From Desulfobacteraceae bacterium (GTDB lineage: Bacteria; Desulfobacterota; DSM-4660; Desulfatiglandales; Desulfatiglandaceae): 6,760 nt of DNA. Each line of letters begins with the position of its first letter. The stretch's first letter is position 1. The position numbers were made by a program, and so were the translations under genes. The notes under the pieces are model-generated. The model was not told the DNA's origin. It saw only the letters and a program-made list of their open reading frames with translations, and did not search any database. Where the stretch lies: NCBI GenBank assembly GCA_030612945.1, contig JAUWMY010000136.1, forward strand, positions 1 through 6,760, read 5' to 3'. Of the stretch, positions 6,172 to 6,760 are shown one piece after another.

Positions 6172-6591
6172 ATGGAACTGGTTTTTGAGGATATAAACAT
6201 TGGTGATGAGGTTATTGATTTACTAAAGCCACCTATAACAAAAGTGCAACTTGTGCGGTATGCCGGGGCATCGGGAGATTTTAACCCATTACATACTGAC
6301 GACGATGTAGCGCGTGCAGCCGGATTCGATGGAGTGATTGCTCAAGGGATGTTAGTAATGGGGATCGCGGCCCAGGCTGTAACCGATTGGGTACCCAAAA
6401 GGGCACTAAAAAAGTTTAACGTGAGATTCAGAGGTGCGACCCGGCCTGGGGACATTATAAGGGTTTTGGGAAAGGTTAAGGATAAGCGGGTTGAAGACAA
6501 CAAGGGTATTGTTGTTTGTACTTTGGAAGCTGCAGATCAAAACAATGACATTAAGGTATTAGGCAGCTTTGAAACTGCATTTCCCATCTGA
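6172..6591 (+). CDS. MaoC-like (R)-specific enoyl-CoA hydratase, catalytic subunit
   Basis: This 139-residue hot-dog protein carries the complete hydratase-2 motif ASGDFNPLHTDDDVA, with Asp36 and His41 as the catalytic pair (compare Asp31/His36 of Aeromonas PhaJ), followed by AQGMLVMG (57-64) and FRGATRPGD (87-95). It is the HadB-like partner of the upstream degenerate subunit, and the two would form a heterodimer with one active site. In the pathway it adds water to the enoyl-CoA formed by the acyl-CoA dehydrogenase encoded next, a role filled by the unrelated crotonase-type BbsH in toluene degraders. The ATG at 6172 is preceded by AAGGTGG (6154-6160) at 11 nt. MaoC-type hydratases usually give the (R)-alcohol, so the SDR should be (R)-specific. 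The catalytic family is clear; chain length and side group are unknown. Confidence 0.92.
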   Translation: MELVFEDINIGDEVIDLLKPPITKVQLVRYAGASGDFNPLHTDDDVARAAGFDGVIAQGMLVMGIAAQAVTDWVPKRALKKFNVRFRGATRPGDIIRVLGKVKDKRVEDNKGIVVCTLEAADQNNDIKVLGSFETAFPI

Positions 6592-6663
6592 ATATCAGGA
6601 AAGTTTGATATAGATAAAAAATAATGATTTTGAACGCGGAATATTCTTGGAAAGGAAAAACTT

Positions 6664-6760
6664 ATGGATTTTTCACTAACAAAAGAACAACAAGATATTC
6701 AAAAAGCTGCTAAGGAATTCGCCCTGGGGGAATTCCCTGAAAGGGCCCAGGAATTTGACA
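6664..6760 (+). CDS. Acyl-CoA dehydrogenase, 3'-partial (N-terminus only)
   Basis: Only 32 codons are inside the window. The N-terminus, MDFSLTKEQQDIQKAA followed by KEFALGEFPERAQEFD, is the typical first helix pair of FAD-dependent acyl-CoA dehydrogenases (MDF-L-x-EQ--I---A-EFA pattern), including those of the benzylsuccinyl-CoA and glutaryl-CoA branch. AAAGGA (6651-6656) lies 7 nt before the ATG. It follows the hydratase genes by 72 bp on the same strand and would provide the first oxidation of the beta-oxidation round. The catalytic Glu, FAD-binding residues and substrate pocket lie beyond the window, so the subfamily cannot be assigned. Confidence 0.85.
   Translation, partial: MDFSLTKEQQDIQKAAKEFALGEFPERAQEFD

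Noticed and set aside
6589..6599. CTGA-ata-TCAG palindrome after the second MaoC gene
   Set aside because: Four base pairs with a three-base loop and no T-run; likely chance, and the acyl-CoA dehydrogenase follows in the same direction.

Overview
The window reads as part of one catabolic gene cluster, with every credible gene on the + strand. It starts inside a coenzyme B12-dependent acyl-CoA mutase large subunit (start lies upstream). It continues with the separate B12-binding small subunit, an HMG-CoA-synthase-like protein fused to a DUF35 zinc-ribbon/OB domain, an SCP-x/BbsB-type thiolase, a FabG-like short-chain dehydrogenase and two consecutive MaoC/hot-dog proteins. It ends in the first 32 codons of an acyl-CoA dehydrogenase. 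Strong purine-rich Shine-Dalgarno sites precede most genes. The moderate GC content and gene content suggest an anaerobic, probably sulfate-reducing or syntrophic bacterium of the Desulfobacterota type. That assignment is inference from gene style, not from a marker gene.

Layout: 1-1726 split mutase; 1727-1924 non-coding leader with a long-armed inverted repeat and short direct repeats; 1925-4674 HMGCS-DUF35 fusion and thiolase; 4731-5471 dehydrogenase; 5472-5698 non-coding stretch with inverted repeats and mutually exclusive hairpins; 5699-6591 two-subunit hydratase; 6664 to the edge, acyl-CoA dehydrogenase.

Together the genes encode a complete beta-oxidation spiral (dehydrogenase, hydratase, NAD-type hydroxyacyl-CoA dehydrogenase, thiolase) coupled to a carbon-skeleton rearrangement. 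The order DUF35 protein, thiolase, SDR, hydratase, acyl-CoA dehydrogenase recalls the bbs/bns operons of anaerobic aryl-succinate degradation, with the mutase added. The likely role is activation-independent breakdown of a branched or bulky acyl-CoA that needs rearranging before, or after, one beta-oxidation round. The substrate cannot be read from the window.

The most unusual points are two condensing/rearranging enzymes with altered active sites. The mutase lacks the substrate-carboxylate Arg of methylmalonyl-CoA mutase, the Gln of isobutyryl/2-hydroxyisobutyryl-CoA mutases, and the conserved His that contacts the thioester. The HMGCS-like protein keeps its Cys but has Thr and Pro where the catalytic Glu and His are expected. 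A run of eight G directly before the TTG start of the first MaoC gene is a second-look site: one G fewer would put an upstream ATG in frame.
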